From assembly GCF_027912675.1 (NCBI RefSeq), contig NZ_CP115757.1:3128501-3192500 (forward strand): DNA of 64,000 nt, given 5' to 3'. The translations under genes were made by a program, and so were the position numbers. Below the pieces are notes generated by a model. It saw nothing but the letters and a program-made list of their open reading frames with translations. It was not told the DNA's origin and searched no databases. The DNA comes from Paracoccus sp. SCSIO 75233 (GTDB lineage Bacteria > Pseudomonadota > Alphaproteobacteria > Rhodobacterales > Rhodobacteraceae). Positions within the stretch are counted from its first letter, which is position 1; each line of letters opens with the position of its first letter. This document shows positions 1 through 8,537 of the stretch, in pieces.

Positions 1-28
1 AATCTTCGAGGCGGAGGACGGAGGTCAT
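1..28 (-). CDS. partial CDS downstream of fliF, probably flagellar
   Basis: An ATG at 28-26 overlaps the fliF stop (ATGA junction). It follows an AGAGG ribosome-binding site about 8 nt upstream on the minus strand and reads M-T-S-V-L-R-L-E-D before leaving the window. Translational coupling to fliF suggests the next flagellar gene, for example a FliH-like export protein. Nine residues are too few to name it. Confidence 0.45.
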
Positions 29-1656
29 GGCAGCGACCTCTCATCTGCCCCGATCCAGCCGTTCAGCAGTTTCAGCGTTTCCTCCCGACGCTCTTTCATC
101 AGTCTCTTCAGCCGCTCCGCCGGGTCGCTGGTGCTTCCTGCCGGGGAATCGAAGTCGAATTCCGCTGCCGCCATTGGCAACATCGGCATCTCGGGACTGT
201 CGGCAAGGGCATCCGCCATCTGGATCGCGGTCTGTTCGGAATGATTGGCTGGACCTGCTGGTCCGCTGTCATCCAACATCGCGGGAGACCCCGCCGTTTT
301 CTGCCGCACGCGCAGGCCGCGCAGAGCCAGGGCGAGCGCGATCAGGGCGATGATGCCGATCAGGGCCAGTTTTGCCAGCGAATCCACGGCCAGCCGGTCC
401 AGCAGTCCCTGCGAACGGTCGGCCAACGTGCCCTGCCCGGCGCTGGTCACGAATGGCATCGACTTGACGGTGATTTCATCGCCGCGCGCCTCGTCATAGC
501 CGACTGCCGCCGCGACGAGTTCGCGGATCGCGGCCAGTTCCGGCTCTGCCCTCGGCTGGATTTCGACGGTGCCATCCGGTTTTTGCTGTTCGACCCCGTT
601 GAGCAGGACTGCAACGCTTAACCGCCGCACAGCACCGGGGCGCTTTTCCACCTGCCGGGTGACGCTGCCGACCTCGTAATTCGCCCGCTGCCGCGTCTCC
701 GCCCGCTGTGCCTGCTGGCGGTCGCCGCTTTCGGACCCTTGCTCCGGCAGGTTGGAGGCGGCGGTGACAGCCGGGTTGGTCGAGCCGCTGGTTTCGTCGG
801 TGACCTCCTCATTCTCCTCGGAAATCAGCGCCCGCTGGGTCGGGTCGAAGCTGCGTTCCGTCAGCTGCTCGGTCTGCGTCACCAGATCAATGCTCAACTC
901 GACGATTGCGTTGCCGGCGCCAACATGGGGGGCGAGGATACGCTCCACGTTCTCCTTCATTCTGGTTTCGCGGTCGGAGGCTGTCTGATCCGCCGAGGGC
1001 CTGACGATGCCATGCGCGCTGTCGATCACGGACACGGCGTCCGGGGCGAGTTGCGGCACGGCGGAGGAAATCAGAAACCGCATCGCATCGGCCTGTGCCG
1101 GGCTCAGCGGCGTGCCATTGGTGACGACCGTGACCGATGCCGATCCGGGCTGGCTGTTGCGATAGCCGCGTGATTGCGGGGCGGTCAGGTGTACGCGCGC
1201 GGATGATACGACCGGGATCGACAGGATGGTGCGCGCCAGCTCCCCCTCCTTCGCGCGCCAATAGGCTGCGTCGAACATCTGTGAGGTGGCAGAGAAACCG
1301 GACATGCCGTCAAGGATCTCGTAACCAGCGCCGCCCTGCTGCGGCAGGTTCTGCGCCGCCAGATCCATCCGCACCCGGTCCCGCTGACCCCGGTCGACCC
1401 AGATCGAGCCGTTGCGGAGTTCGTAGCTGACGCCGCTTTGCTCAAGCTGGGCCACGACCGGGGCCGCGCGCGCATCGTCCAGCCCGGAATAGAGAAGCGC
1501 CATCGGTGCGCGCCCGGCCAGCAGCACGAAAGCCAGCGTCGCGAGCAGGCTGACGAGAAACCCGCCAATGATCGCGAATTGCTGGGTCCTGCTGCGCGTT
1601 GACCAGAAATTTCTTATGTCCTGCAATGTGCCACCCGCTCGATTCGTCCGCGCCAT
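25..1656 (-). CDS. fliF: flagellar M-ring protein FliF
   Basis: FliF forms the MS-ring in the inner membrane, the base on which the rotor, export gate and rod assemble. The 543-residue product has a membrane segment at about residues 25-47, the YscJ/FliF ring-building region with its repeated Val/Ala-rich RBM folds, and a low-complexity region. A second membrane segment follows at about 428-448, and the acidic tail ends in an amphipathic helix (RREETLKLLNGWI) of the kind that binds FliG. Its length is normal for the family. It is divergent from fliL, with an 82-bp gap holding a CtrA-like box, and its stop overlaps the next minus-strand start. Confidence 0.96.
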   Translation of the reverse strand: MARTNRAGGTLQDIRNFWSTRSRTQQFAIIGGFLVSLLATLAFVLLAGRAPMALLYSGLDDARAAPVVAQLEQSGVSYELRNGSIWVDRGQRDRVRMDLAAQNLPQQGGAGYEILDGMSGFSATSQMFDAAYWRAKEGELARTILSIPVVSSARVHLTAPQSRGYRNSQPGSASVTVVTNGTPLSPAQADAMRFLISSAVPQLAPDAVSVIDSAHGIVRPSADQTASDRETRMKENVERILAPHVGAGNAIVELSIDLVTQTEQLTERSFDPTQRALISEENEEVTDETSGSTNPAVTAASNLPEQGSESGDRQQAQRAETRQRANYEVGSVTRQVEKRPGAVRRLSVAVLLNGVEQQKPDGTVEIQPRAEPELAAIRELVAAAVGYDEARGDEITVKSMPFVTSAGQGTLADRSQGLLDRLAVDSLAKLALIGIIALIALALALRGLRVRQKTAGSPAMLDDSGPAGPANHSEQTAIQMADALADSPEMPMLPMAAAEFDFDSPAGSTSDPAERLKRLMKERREETLKLLNGWIGADERSLP

Positions 1657-1681
1657 GCCGCCATCTTTGGCACGGCTGGCG

Positions 1682-1696
1682 TTAATTATTGGTTAG
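1682..1696. promoter_or_regulatory. CtrA-like binding box between fliF and fliL
   Basis: TTAA at 1682-1685, seven bases, then TTAG at 1693-1696. This is a one-mismatch match to the alphaproteobacterial CtrA site TTAA-N7-TTAA. It sits in the short divergent region between fliF and fliL, where either promoter could use it. CtrA is a known activator of flagellar class II genes in this class. Binding here is inferred only. Confidence 0.5.
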
Positions 1697-1738
1697 CCTG
1701 CGGTTGCTATCTCATCGCTACAGATGAGGAGAATCGCC

Positions 1739-2197
1739 ATGTCTGAAATGACCGTCACCGAGGATGGGCCCCGCACGGGTCGACGCAAATATTTGTTGGT
1801 GCTTATGGTGCTGACGCTTGCCGCTGGTGGCTTCGCTGCAAGCTATCTGGGAAAGATCAGCCCCCGGGACCTGATCGCATTCAGGATGGATAATGCGGCG
1901 GATACGCTTGCCTTCGTCGAAGTTCCGGCTGTCACCGTGCCGCTGGCAGGTGGTGCGCGCCGGATTTCGGTGACGGTCGGGCTGGAAAGCTCGGCCTCGC
2001 GCGCCCCGGAGCTTGAAAAGCTGATGCCACGGATCACGGCGACAGTGACGGAGTTCCTCAGCGCCATCTCCCCCGATGCGCTGGATCGGCGTGGGGTGTT
2101 GGAGATCATCCGGATGGAATTGCACGGTCGCGTTGATGCCGTGGTCGATCCGGGTCTGATCGACGATCTGATGATTACGGAGTTCGCTATCCGATGA
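1739..2197 (+). CDS. fliL: flagellar basal-body protein FliL
   Basis: FliL is a single-pass inner-membrane protein that surrounds and supports the stator units. The 152-residue product has a short cytoplasmic N-terminus, one membrane segment at about residues 16-36 and a periplasmic domain ending at TEFAIR, as is usual for the family. I chose the ATG at 1739 because GAGGAG lies just upstream; the earlier in-frame ATG at 1724 overlaps that site. It is first in a plus-strand operon and its stop overlaps the next start (ATGA). The motE and motA neighbours agree with a stator-linked role. Confidence 0.88.
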   Translation: MSEMTVTEDGPRTGRRKYLLVLMVLTLAAGGFAASYLGKISPRDLIAFRMDNAADTLAFVEVPAVTVPLAGGARRISVTVGLESSASRAPELEKLMPRITATVTEFLSAISPDALDRRGVLEIIRMELHGRVDAVVDPGLIDDLMITEFAIR

Positions 2198-2541
2198 GTT
2201 GGAATACTGCGTTGATTATGCTTTGCCTCGCGGCCTCGGTTGCGCAGTCGGTCTATTGTCTTTTGCTGTCGCGCAGACTGCGGCGACTGAATGATCTTGA
2301 GGGCGGGCTGGGCGGCGCAATTGCGGTCATGTGTTCCGAAGTCTCACGCCTTGACGCGGCGATCCGTCAGGCGAGGACCGAGGCGGCGGAGGCTGCGGCG
2401 GAACTGGGCCGTGTGATGGATCAGGCGCGCGAGGAAAAGGCTTACTGGGCGCTGCAATCCGAACTGACACAGCATGTAAGGCCCGGATCGGGACGTCTGC
2501 GTCCGCGTATGCGTGAGCTGCGGGAGGAATGGGATGCCTAG
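2194..2541 (+). CDS. uncharacterised membrane-anchored coiled-coil protein of the flagellar operon
   Basis: I do not recognise a named family in this 115-residue protein. It has one N-terminal membrane segment (about residues 5-24) followed by a basic stretch (SRRLRRL). An Ala/Glu/Arg-rich helix at about 40-90 is likely a coiled coil, and the tail is basic. It overlaps fliL at its start and motE at its end, so it is very probably translated together with stator genes. A role in stator assembly or motor control is inference from position. Confidence 0.75.
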   Translation: MSWNTALIMLCLAASVAQSVYCLLLSRRLRRLNDLEGGLGGAIAVMCSEVSRLDAAIRQARTEAAEAAAELGRVMDQAREEKAYWALQSELTQHVRPGSGRLRPRMRELREEWDA

Positions 2542-3067
2542 ACTGTTTGGTTTGTTGCTGTTGGCGGGGATGTTGCCGGTTGCGGCGCTCTCGCTGTCCT
2601 CCGAAACGACGGAACAGCCGGTGCCCGAAGCCGGTGGCGCGCTGCTCGCCGGTTGCGGCGATGTTCCCGAGGTCGTGGCGCTTGTCCACGAGCTTCGCAT
2701 CCGGGAGGCGCGGATCCATCAGGCGCTCGGCGATCTGGATCGTCGCAGGGTGGAGATCACGGCGGCGCGCGAGACGCTGAAGGCCGAACTGACCCGGCTG
2801 AAGGCGGCGTCGGACGGGGTGGCACGGTCCCGCAGCCATCGGGACGAAACCAAACAGGACGATATTGCCCGCATGGTTGCGATCTATGAATCGATGAAAC
2901 CAAAGGATGCCGCCAAGGTCATTTCCGGTCTGCCGGAGACATATTCGGCGGAGATCCTGATGCGCCTCAGCCCCGAAACGGGCGCGCGGATCATGGCGGC
3001 GATTGACCCGCAGCGGGCCGCGATCCTGACCACCTATATGGGCGCGCGCAGCGTCACCACGCAGTAA
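2534..3067 (+). CDS. motE: MotE-like periplasmic motor chaperone
   Basis: The 177-residue product has an N-terminal export or anchor segment (MPRLFGLLLLAGMLPVAAL), a coiled coil at about 70-110, and a C-terminal MgtE_N-like helical domain. That domain carries the motifs YESMKPKDAAKVISGL and ILMRLSPETGARIMAAI. This layout matches MotE, described in rhizobia as a chaperone for a periplasmic motility protein. The ATG at 2534 is preceded by GGGAGGA, and the gene overlaps the previous stop by 8 bp. motA follows after 9 bp. The exact client here is unknown. Confidence 0.78.
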   Translation: MPRLFGLLLLAGMLPVAALSLSSETTEQPVPEAGGALLAGCGDVPEVVALVHELRIREARIHQALGDLDRRRVEITAARETLKAELTRLKAASDGVARSRSHRDETKQDDIARMVAIYESMKPKDAAKVISGLPETYSAEILMRLSPETGARIMAAIDPQRAAILTTYMGARSVTTQ

Positions 3068-3076
3068 GGGGGAACC

Positions 3077-3943
3077 ATGTTCGGTGCGATTGGTATCGTC
3101 GTCACATTTCTCATGGTGTTTGGCGGCTACTTGCTGTCGGGCGGACATATGGCGGTCATCCTGCACGCGCTGCCCTTCGAAATGATGATTATCGGCGGCG
3201 CCGCAGCTGGATCTTATGTGTTGTCGAACAGCGGGGCGGTGCTGAAACAGACAGGTGCAGGTATTGTCAGGGCCTTCCGGGGGCCGGCATGGACCGGGCA
3301 GGATCATCAGGATCTGCTGTGCCTCATGTTCCAGCTTTTGCGGCTTGCCCGGACCAGCCCGGTCGAGTTGGAGGAGCATATCGAGAACCCGGCAGAAAGC
3401 GCCATTTTCGCGGCTTATCCCAGAATTCTCACCGATCATGAGGCGGTTGCGATCATTGCCGACACGCTCCGCTCCGCCAGCCTGAATTACGACGACCCCT
3501 ATCAGGTGGAGACGATGCTGGAAAAACGCATCGCGTTGATCAAGGAAGAACAGATGCATGTGCCGCACGCCTTGCAAAGCATGGCCGATGCGCTTCCTGC
3601 GCTTGGTATCGTGGCAGCGGTTCTGGGGGTCATTAAGACGATGGGCTCTATCGCCGAGCCGCCGGAGGTGCTGGGCAAGATGATCGGCTCGGCCCTTGTC
3701 GGGACCTTCCTTGGCGTCTTCCTTGCCTATGGATTTGTCGCACCCTTTGCGCAGCGGCTGAGCGGGGTGAGGAAGCACGACATGGCGTTCTACGATGTCA
3801 TCAAGTCGGTTCTGGTCGCGGGCCTTCATCAGCATGCAACCAATCTATGTGTCGAAGTGGGACGGCAATCGGCACCGGAGACATTGCGGCCCAGCTTCGT
3901 GGCGCTGGAAACCACCCTGCGTGAGATCAAAAGGGCAGCGTGA
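3077..3943 (+). CDS. motA: flagellar motor stator protein MotA
   Basis: MotA, with MotB, forms the ion channel that drives flagellar rotation. The 288-residue length fits. Two N-terminal membrane segments lie within about residues 1-55. A large cytoplasmic loop follows, then two helices with the typical stator sequence around ALGIVAAVLGVIKTMGSI and IGSALVGTFLGVFLAYGFV (about residues 170-225). A GGGGGAACC ribosome site precedes the ATG. No motB is adjacent; the gene after it is a small unknown protein. Confidence 0.95.
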   Translation: MFGAIGIVVTFLMVFGGYLLSGGHMAVILHALPFEMMIIGGAAAGSYVLSNSGAVLKQTGAGIVRAFRGPAWTGQDHQDLLCLMFQLLRLARTSPVELEEHIENPAESAIFAAYPRILTDHEAVAIIADTLRSASLNYDDPYQVETMLEKRIALIKEEQMHVPHALQSMADALPALGIVAAVLGVIKTMGSIAEPPEVLGKMIGSALVGTFLGVFLAYGFVAPFAQRLSGVRKHDMAFYDVIKSVLVAGLHQHATNLCVEVGRQSAPETLRPSFVALETTLREIKRAA

Positions 3944-4248
3944 TGATTCTGGCCGCGATCCTGTCATCGGCATTGGTTTCTGTCGAACCGGCAGAAGACC
4001 TCGATACGATCAAGTCAGAGGTTAACCGGCTGGTACTGGCGGGGGCCTCTATCCCGCCCGATTTCCTTCTGCGGGTTCAGCGGCTGGACGATCCTGCTGA
4101 CAGGATGGACGCTGTGGTCTATCTGCGGCGTTCCGGGTTGATGACCGGGCCAGCAGTTTCGCTGGATCGCTATGTGCTGGACACGCCCGCTTTTAAGGAT
4201 CCGTCGGGTTCGGAAGAGAAGCTGGTGGCAGACGAGGCTGGGCGTTGA
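3943..4248 (+). CDS. uncharacterised small protein between motA and flhA
   Basis: This 101-residue protein belongs to no family I recognise. It starts at an ATG sharing one base with the motA stop (TGATG); a GTG one codon earlier is possible. The N-terminus is short and hydrophobic (ILAAILSSALVSV), like a signal peptide. The rest is mixed and charged, with LRVQRLDDPADRMDAVVYLRR in the middle (21 residues from L to R, about 45-65). It ends where flhA begins. Tight coupling on both sides points to a flagellar role. Confidence 0.7.
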   Translation: MILAAILSSALVSVEPAEDLDTIKSEVNRLVLAGASIPPDFLLRVQRLDDPADRMDAVVYLRRSGLMTGPAVSLDRYVLDTPAFKDPSGSEEKLVADEAGR

Positions 4249-6338
4249 AAGTGGCGGCGGCGCATGATGCCACGCCAGCGGGCGCGGCACGCGGAACGAT
4301 GGTCACCGCCGGTCTGGTGCTGATTGTTCTGACGATGGTGATCCCGATCCCAGCAGGTCTGCTGGATTTCGGCATCGCGATTTCGATTGCAAGCGCGACG
4401 ATGATTCTCGTGATGGCGTCGACGGTCGAAAAGCCGACGGATTTTCAGGCCTTCCCGGTTCTGCTGCTGCTGTCGCTGATTATCCGGCTGTCGCTGAATG
4501 TCTCCTCGACGCGGCTGATCCTGTCCGAGGGGCATACGGGCGCGGGCGCTGCGGGTCATGTGATCAGCGGATTCTCGCAATTCGCCGCTGGTGGCTCGCT
4601 GATGATCGGGCTGACGATTTTCGCGGTCATCTCCGCCGTGAATTTCATTGTGATCACAAAAGGTGCTGGCCGCATGGCCGAAGTCTCTGCCCGGTTTGCA
4701 CTGGACAGCCTGCCGGGCAAACAGCTTGCGATTGACGGTGATCTGAGTTCTGGCGCGATTGACCACACGGAGGCGAAGCGCAGGCGGGAAAGCGATCAGA
4801 AGGAGATCAGCTTCTTCGGCTCGCTCGACGGGGCGTCGAAATTCGTCAAGGGCGACGCGATTGCGGGAATTGTGATCACGCTTATCAATCTGCTGGTCGG
4901 GATCGGCATGGGGGTGGTCGCACATGACATGGCCGTGGGTGACGCGCTGCAAAATTACTCCCGCCTGACCATCGGTGACGGGCTGGTCAGTCAGGTGCCG
5001 TCGCTGATCACCTCGATGGCAGCCGCCCTGCTGCTGTCTCGCGGCGGAGCTACGGAGGAGACATCCAGCCTGATCCTTGGACAGGCCGGATCGGATTGGC
5101 GCGCGCCCGCCGTGGTTGCGGCGACGATGCTGCTCATGGCGCTGGTGCCGGGAATGCCGGGGCCGGTTTTTATGGCCCTTGCCTGCGGGCTGGGTCTGTA
5201 TGCGTGGCGGATCAGGCGTCATCGCCCCGCTGAACCGGAGGTGGCCGCTGAGGACGAACTTGTCCCTGAAACCCTGCCGCCCCGCATCGGGGATGATCTG
5301 GATATGGATGACATTATCGTGGAGCTTGGCACCGGGTTGGTCATGGACGCGCTTGACCCCGGTCGCGGGCTCGCGCCGCGCATCGCCAATCTGCGGAAAC
5401 ATGTCGCACGCAGCTATGGGATTATCCTGCCCGAGGTCCGCATTGCTGACGATGTCGGATGCGGTACGAATGACTATGTCATCCGGGTGCATGGCGTAGC
5501 GCGCGGCCGGGGCGCGCTGCAACCGGGGTCGCTGCTGGCGCTTGGGGACGGGGAAATGCTGGCGCGCCTTGGCGGGCAGATCATTCGTGAGCCAGTCTTT
5601 GCCTCGCAGGCCTGCTGGATCGCGGCTGAAGATCGCGAAAGCGCGACACAGTCGGGCGCCACTGTCGTCTCGCCGATGGAGGTGTTGTCAACGCATCTGA
5701 TGGAGGTCGTGAAGACGAACCTGCCCGACCTGCTGACATTGACGGCGCTTCAGCGGTTGATCGCGGAGCTGAAGGACATTTCAGACCCGGCACGCGCGAA
5801 AACCTATCAGAGCTACTTCGATAATATGCTGCCCGAAAAGGTCTCGCCGGAACTGTTGCTCGGCGTGCTGCGGCAGATGCTGGCAGAGGGGTTATCGATC
5901 CGCAACCTGACGCTGATTACTGATGCGGTTCACGAATGCCGCGCCGCAGGCAGTGTCGACGCCGTGTTCGAGGCGGTGCGCAGGCGGCTTCGCGGTCAGA
6001 TCACGCAGGCCATGTGTGGCGAGACGGGCGGGCTGGGGATCGTCCAACTGCATCCGGCGTGGGAGGCAGAGTTTGCCGCGTTGGAAACAGCGCCTTCCGG
6101 ACAGGGGCAAGGCAACCTGCCGCTGATCGATCTGACGCGAAAACTGGTGACACAGTTGCGCAGTCAGATCGCCGGAATAGACCCGGCTGAAAGCCCCGTT
6201 CTTGCCGCGCCGGATCATCGCCGGCGTCAGATCCGCGAGGTCTTGCTGGCGCATGGGGTTTCAATGCCGGTAATGGCATTGGGTGAGATCGATCCTTCGG
6301 TCGACGTGAAATTGCTTGCAACGGTCGAAACGGGTTGA
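4245..6338 (+). CDS. flhA: flagellar export gate protein FlhA
   Basis: FlhA is the largest export-gate membrane protein of the flagellar type III apparatus and uses the proton motive force. The 697-residue product has about eight membrane helices in the first 320 residues, including the conserved FHIPEP-family loop (LSLIIRLSLNVSSTRLIL and the cytoplasmic loop with VSARFALDSLPGKQ). A large cytoplasmic FlhA-C domain follows. The start is uncertain: TTG at 4245 overlaps the previous stop, and GTG at 4251 is in frame; neither has a strong ribosome site. The stop overlaps fliR. Confidence 0.96.
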   Translation: MKVAAAHDATPAGAARGTMVTAGLVLIVLTMVIPIPAGLLDFGIAISIASATMILVMASTVEKPTDFQAFPVLLLLSLIIRLSLNVSSTRLILSEGHTGAGAAGHVISGFSQFAAGGSLMIGLTIFAVISAVNFIVITKGAGRMAEVSARFALDSLPGKQLAIDGDLSSGAIDHTEAKRRRESDQKEISFFGSLDGASKFVKGDAIAGIVITLINLLVGIGMGVVAHDMAVGDALQNYSRLTIGDGLVSQVPSLITSMAAALLLSRGGATEETSSLILGQAGSDWRAPAVVAATMLLMALVPGMPGPVFMALACGLGLYAWRIRRHRPAEPEVAAEDELVPETLPPRIGDDLDMDDIIVELGTGLVMDALDPGRGLAPRIANLRKHVARSYGIILPEVRIADDVGCGTNDYVIRVHGVARGRGALQPGSLLALGDGEMLARLGGQIIREPVFASQACWIAAEDRESATQSGATVVSPMEVLSTHLMEVVKTNLPDLLTLTALQRLIAELKDISDPARAKTYQSYFDNMLPEKVSPELLLGVLRQMLAEGLSIRNLTLITDAVHECRAAGSVDAVFEAVRRRLRGQITQAMCGETGGLGIVQLHPAWEAEFAALETAPSGQGQGNLPLIDLTRKLVTQLRSQIAGIDPAESPVLAAPDHRRRQIREVLLAHGVSMPVMALGEIDPSVDVKLLATVETG

Positions 6339-7093
6339 TGCCGTCCTTTTCGGCCCTCCCTGATGAACTGGCGGCGCAAATCCTGCCGCTGATACTGGCC
6401 TATCTGCGGGTTCAGGCGGCGGTGCTGATATTTCCGGTCTTTTCCGAACGCATCCTGCCGATGCGCGTCCGGGTCAGCGTGGCGATGATGCTGACGCCCA
6501 TAGCGGCCTCACTATCGGATATGTCCCCGCGATCGGACATTGATCTGCCATCGTTGATGCTGCTTTCGTTGCGGGAATTTCTGGTCGGGGCGCTTATCGT
6601 TATCCCGGCACGGATTGCCGCCCTGTCGCTGCATATGGCGAGTTCGGCGATCGCGGCCAATGTCTCGCTCTCGCAGATGCTCGGCGGCTCGGCGGACGCG
6701 CCGCCGCATCCTGTTGGCAATCTGCTGCATCTCGCCGGGCTGGCCGTGCTGATGGCTGCGGGGCTGCCGCTGCTGCTGATGGACGTGATCGCCGACAGCT
6801 ATGCGGTTTTTCCCAGCGGCACATATCAGTTCGGGCAGGTCAGGGCGATTGCAATCGTCGGGCTGATCGCGCGGTCTTTCATGCTGGCGATGGCGCTGGC
6901 CTCGCCTTTCATTCTGGGCGGGCTGCTGTTTCAGCTTCTCAGCGGGGTCGTCAACCGTGTCATGCCGCAGTTGCCAGTGATCTTCGTCGCGGCACCGGCG
7001 CTGGTCATGCTGGCGCTTGTCGGGCTTTCGGTCCTGTCGCCCGCGATTTTGGCGGGTTGGATGGATGCCGTTTTCGACAGTGGATGGCCGTGA
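6338..7093 (+). CDS. fliR: flagellar export protein FliR
   Basis: The 251-residue product is an all-membrane FliR protein with about six hydrophobic segments and the family core around VRVSVAMMLTPIAASL and REFLVGALIVI. FliR assembles with FliP and FliQ into the export channel. The ATG at 6338 shares its A with the flhA stop (TGATG), and the stop shares its A with the flhB start. fliP and fliQ are not in the window, although fliQ often lies beside fliR. Confidence 0.93.
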   Translation: MPSFSALPDELAAQILPLILAYLRVQAAVLIFPVFSERILPMRVRVSVAMMLTPIAASLSDMSPRSDIDLPSLMLLSLREFLVGALIVIPARIAALSLHMASSAIAANVSLSQMLGGSADAPPHPVGNLLHLAGLAVLMAAGLPLLLMDVIADSYAVFPSGTYQFGQVRAIAIVGLIARSFMLAMALASPFILGGLLFQLLSGVVNRVMPQLPVIFVAAPALVMLALVGLSVLSPAILAGWMDAVFDSGWP

Positions 7094-8160
7094 TGAGCGA
7101 CGACGACAATGACGACAAGCAGTTTCCGGCGACGGAGCAGAAGCTGCGGAAGGCGCGTGAGAAGGGTGATTTTCCCCGCTCGACGGAGGTCAATGCCGCA
7201 CTTGCCTATCTCGGTGTGTTGGCAGCGGGGGGGCTGGCGACGGCCTGGGCTGTACCGGATTGGCTCAGCCGCACCGTTCAGATGTGGCGTGAGATTGGCT
7301 TGGCACCATCTGTCGGGGCGTTGCCGGATCTGGGTGGACGTGTCGGATTGGCGGCGGCCCTGCTGACGCTGGTGCTGATCGTGGTGCCTGCGCTTGTTAT
7401 CCTGCTCGGCTTGATTGTTCAGCGTGGCATCGTCTTCGTGCCGAGCAAGATTGCGATCAAACCGTCCAGGATAAATCCTGTCCAGAATGCGAAGCAGAAA
7501 TTCGGCAAATCCGGATTTGTTACGTTTCTGATCTCAACGGGGAAGGCGTTTGCCGTCGGCCTCGGCGGTTGGTTGCTGTTTCGCGCATCGCTGTCTGATC
7601 TTGGGGTGCGACGCGGCGGCATCGGATGGATCGCCGGGCTTGAACCCGTAATCACGCGGGTGCTTCTGCTGGCGCTTGCTGTTTCAATCATTTTCGCAAT
7701 TGCGCACCTCGCCTGGAAGCATTTCGATTTCCGACGACGCAATCGCATGACGCTTAAAGAACTGAAGGATGAGATGAAGGAAAGCGAAGGCGATCCGCAT
7801 CTGAAAGCCGCGCGGCGGCGGCGGGCGACGGAAATCGTGATGAGTTCGATGCTCGCGGATGTCGCGGCCGCGGATGTGGTCATCGTCAACCCGACGCACT
7901 TCGCCGTCGCGCTCCGGTGGAAGCGGGGCAGCGGGCGCGCGCCGGTTTGCGTGGCAAAGGGTGTGGATGAGATTGCACTGCGCATCAGGGCGCGGGCGGG
8001 GCAGCATGACGTGCCGATCTGGCCCGATCCGCCGTGCGCCCGTGCGATCCACGCGACTGTCAATATCGGGGCGGAGATCAGTTATGATCATTTCGCGCCA
8101 GTGGCGGCGGCGATCCGCTTTGCCGAAACCATGCGACAGAAGGCAAAACGGGGATGGTAA
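7093..8160 (+). CDS. flhB: flagellar export switch protein FlhB
   Basis: FlhB controls the switch from hook to filament substrates by cleaving itself at Asn-Pro-Thr-His. This 355-residue protein has the expected N-terminus (EQKLRKAREKGDFPRS), four membrane helices up to about residue 210, a charged linker (NRMTLKELKDEMKESEGDP), and NPTH at residues 266-269. The start at 7093 (TGATG with fliR) is preferred over an upstream in-frame ATG inside fliR. The next gene overlaps its last bases. Confidence 0.96.
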   Translation: MSDDDNDDKQFPATEQKLRKAREKGDFPRSTEVNAALAYLGVLAAGGLATAWAVPDWLSRTVQMWREIGLAPSVGALPDLGGRVGLAAALLTLVLIVVPALVILLGLIVQRGIVFVPSKIAIKPSRINPVQNAKQKFGKSGFVTFLISTGKAFAVGLGGWLLFRASLSDLGVRRGGIGWIAGLEPVITRVLLLALAVSIIFAIAHLAWKHFDFRRRNRMTLKELKDEMKESEGDPHLKAARRRRATEIVMSSMLADVAAADVVIVNPTHFAVALRWKRGSGRAPVCVAKGVDEIALRIRARAGQHDVPIWPDPPCARAIHATVNIGAEISYDHFAPVAAAIRFAETMRQKAKRGW

Positions 8161-8528
8161 GCCGGGCCGGGCAGCTGGATATGCTCGCGCGCGTGGCGAA
8201 GATCCGTGCGGATGCGGAGTTGAAACGCTTTGCGGCGTTCCGGCAACATTTCGATCTGCTCGATACGCAGCGCCGGGATCAGCAATCGCGGTTGGCCGGG
8301 ATATTTCCGCATGGCACGGCTTTTTCGGTCAGCGAGGCCCGGTTGCGTGTCCACGAAGCCTCCGGGATTGCCGTGGAGATCGCGAGACTGCACCAAGAGC
8401 AGCAATGCATGCGCCCGGGCTTTGAAACCGCGCGGCAAAAGGCGGTCGCTGCGTTTGGACGACGACAGGTTCTCGAGGTTCTGGCCGAACAGGAGCGCTG
8501 CAGGAACCGGCGGCGGGTCACGGATTAG
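8154..8528 (+). CDS. probable FliJ-like flagellar protein
   Basis: This 124-residue, mostly helical protein is rich in Gln, Arg and Glu. Its long heptad-like stretches (KIRADAELKRFAAFRQHFD, then ARLHQEQQCMRPGFETARQ) resemble the antiparallel coiled coil of FliJ, the stalk-like partner of the export ATPase. The ATG lies inside the last codons of flhB, which implies coupling. The name is an inference from size, helix content and position, because FliJ proteins are poorly conserved. It is the last gene of the operon and ends 9 bp from a convergent gene. Confidence 0.6.
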   Translation: MVSRAGQLDMLARVAKIRADAELKRFAAFRQHFDLLDTQRRDQQSRLAGIFPHGTAFSVSEARLRVHEASGIAVEIARLHQEQQCMRPGFETARQKAVAAFGRRQVLEVLAEQERCRNRRRVTD

Positions 8529-8537
8529 CAGAACCAG

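Noticed and set aside
1668-1683. TGGCACGGCTGGCGTT resembling a sigma-54 promoter near fliF
   Set aside because: The -24-like TGGCAC is good, but the -12 position reads GT rather than GC at the required spacing.
2327-3835. Minus-strand open frame of 502 codons
   Set aside because: It is antisense to motE and motA, has Arg/His-rich low-complexity sequence and no family features.
4170-5522. Minus-strand open frame of 450 codons
   Set aside because: It is antisense to the conserved flhA and its translation is Arg/His/Gln-rich noise.
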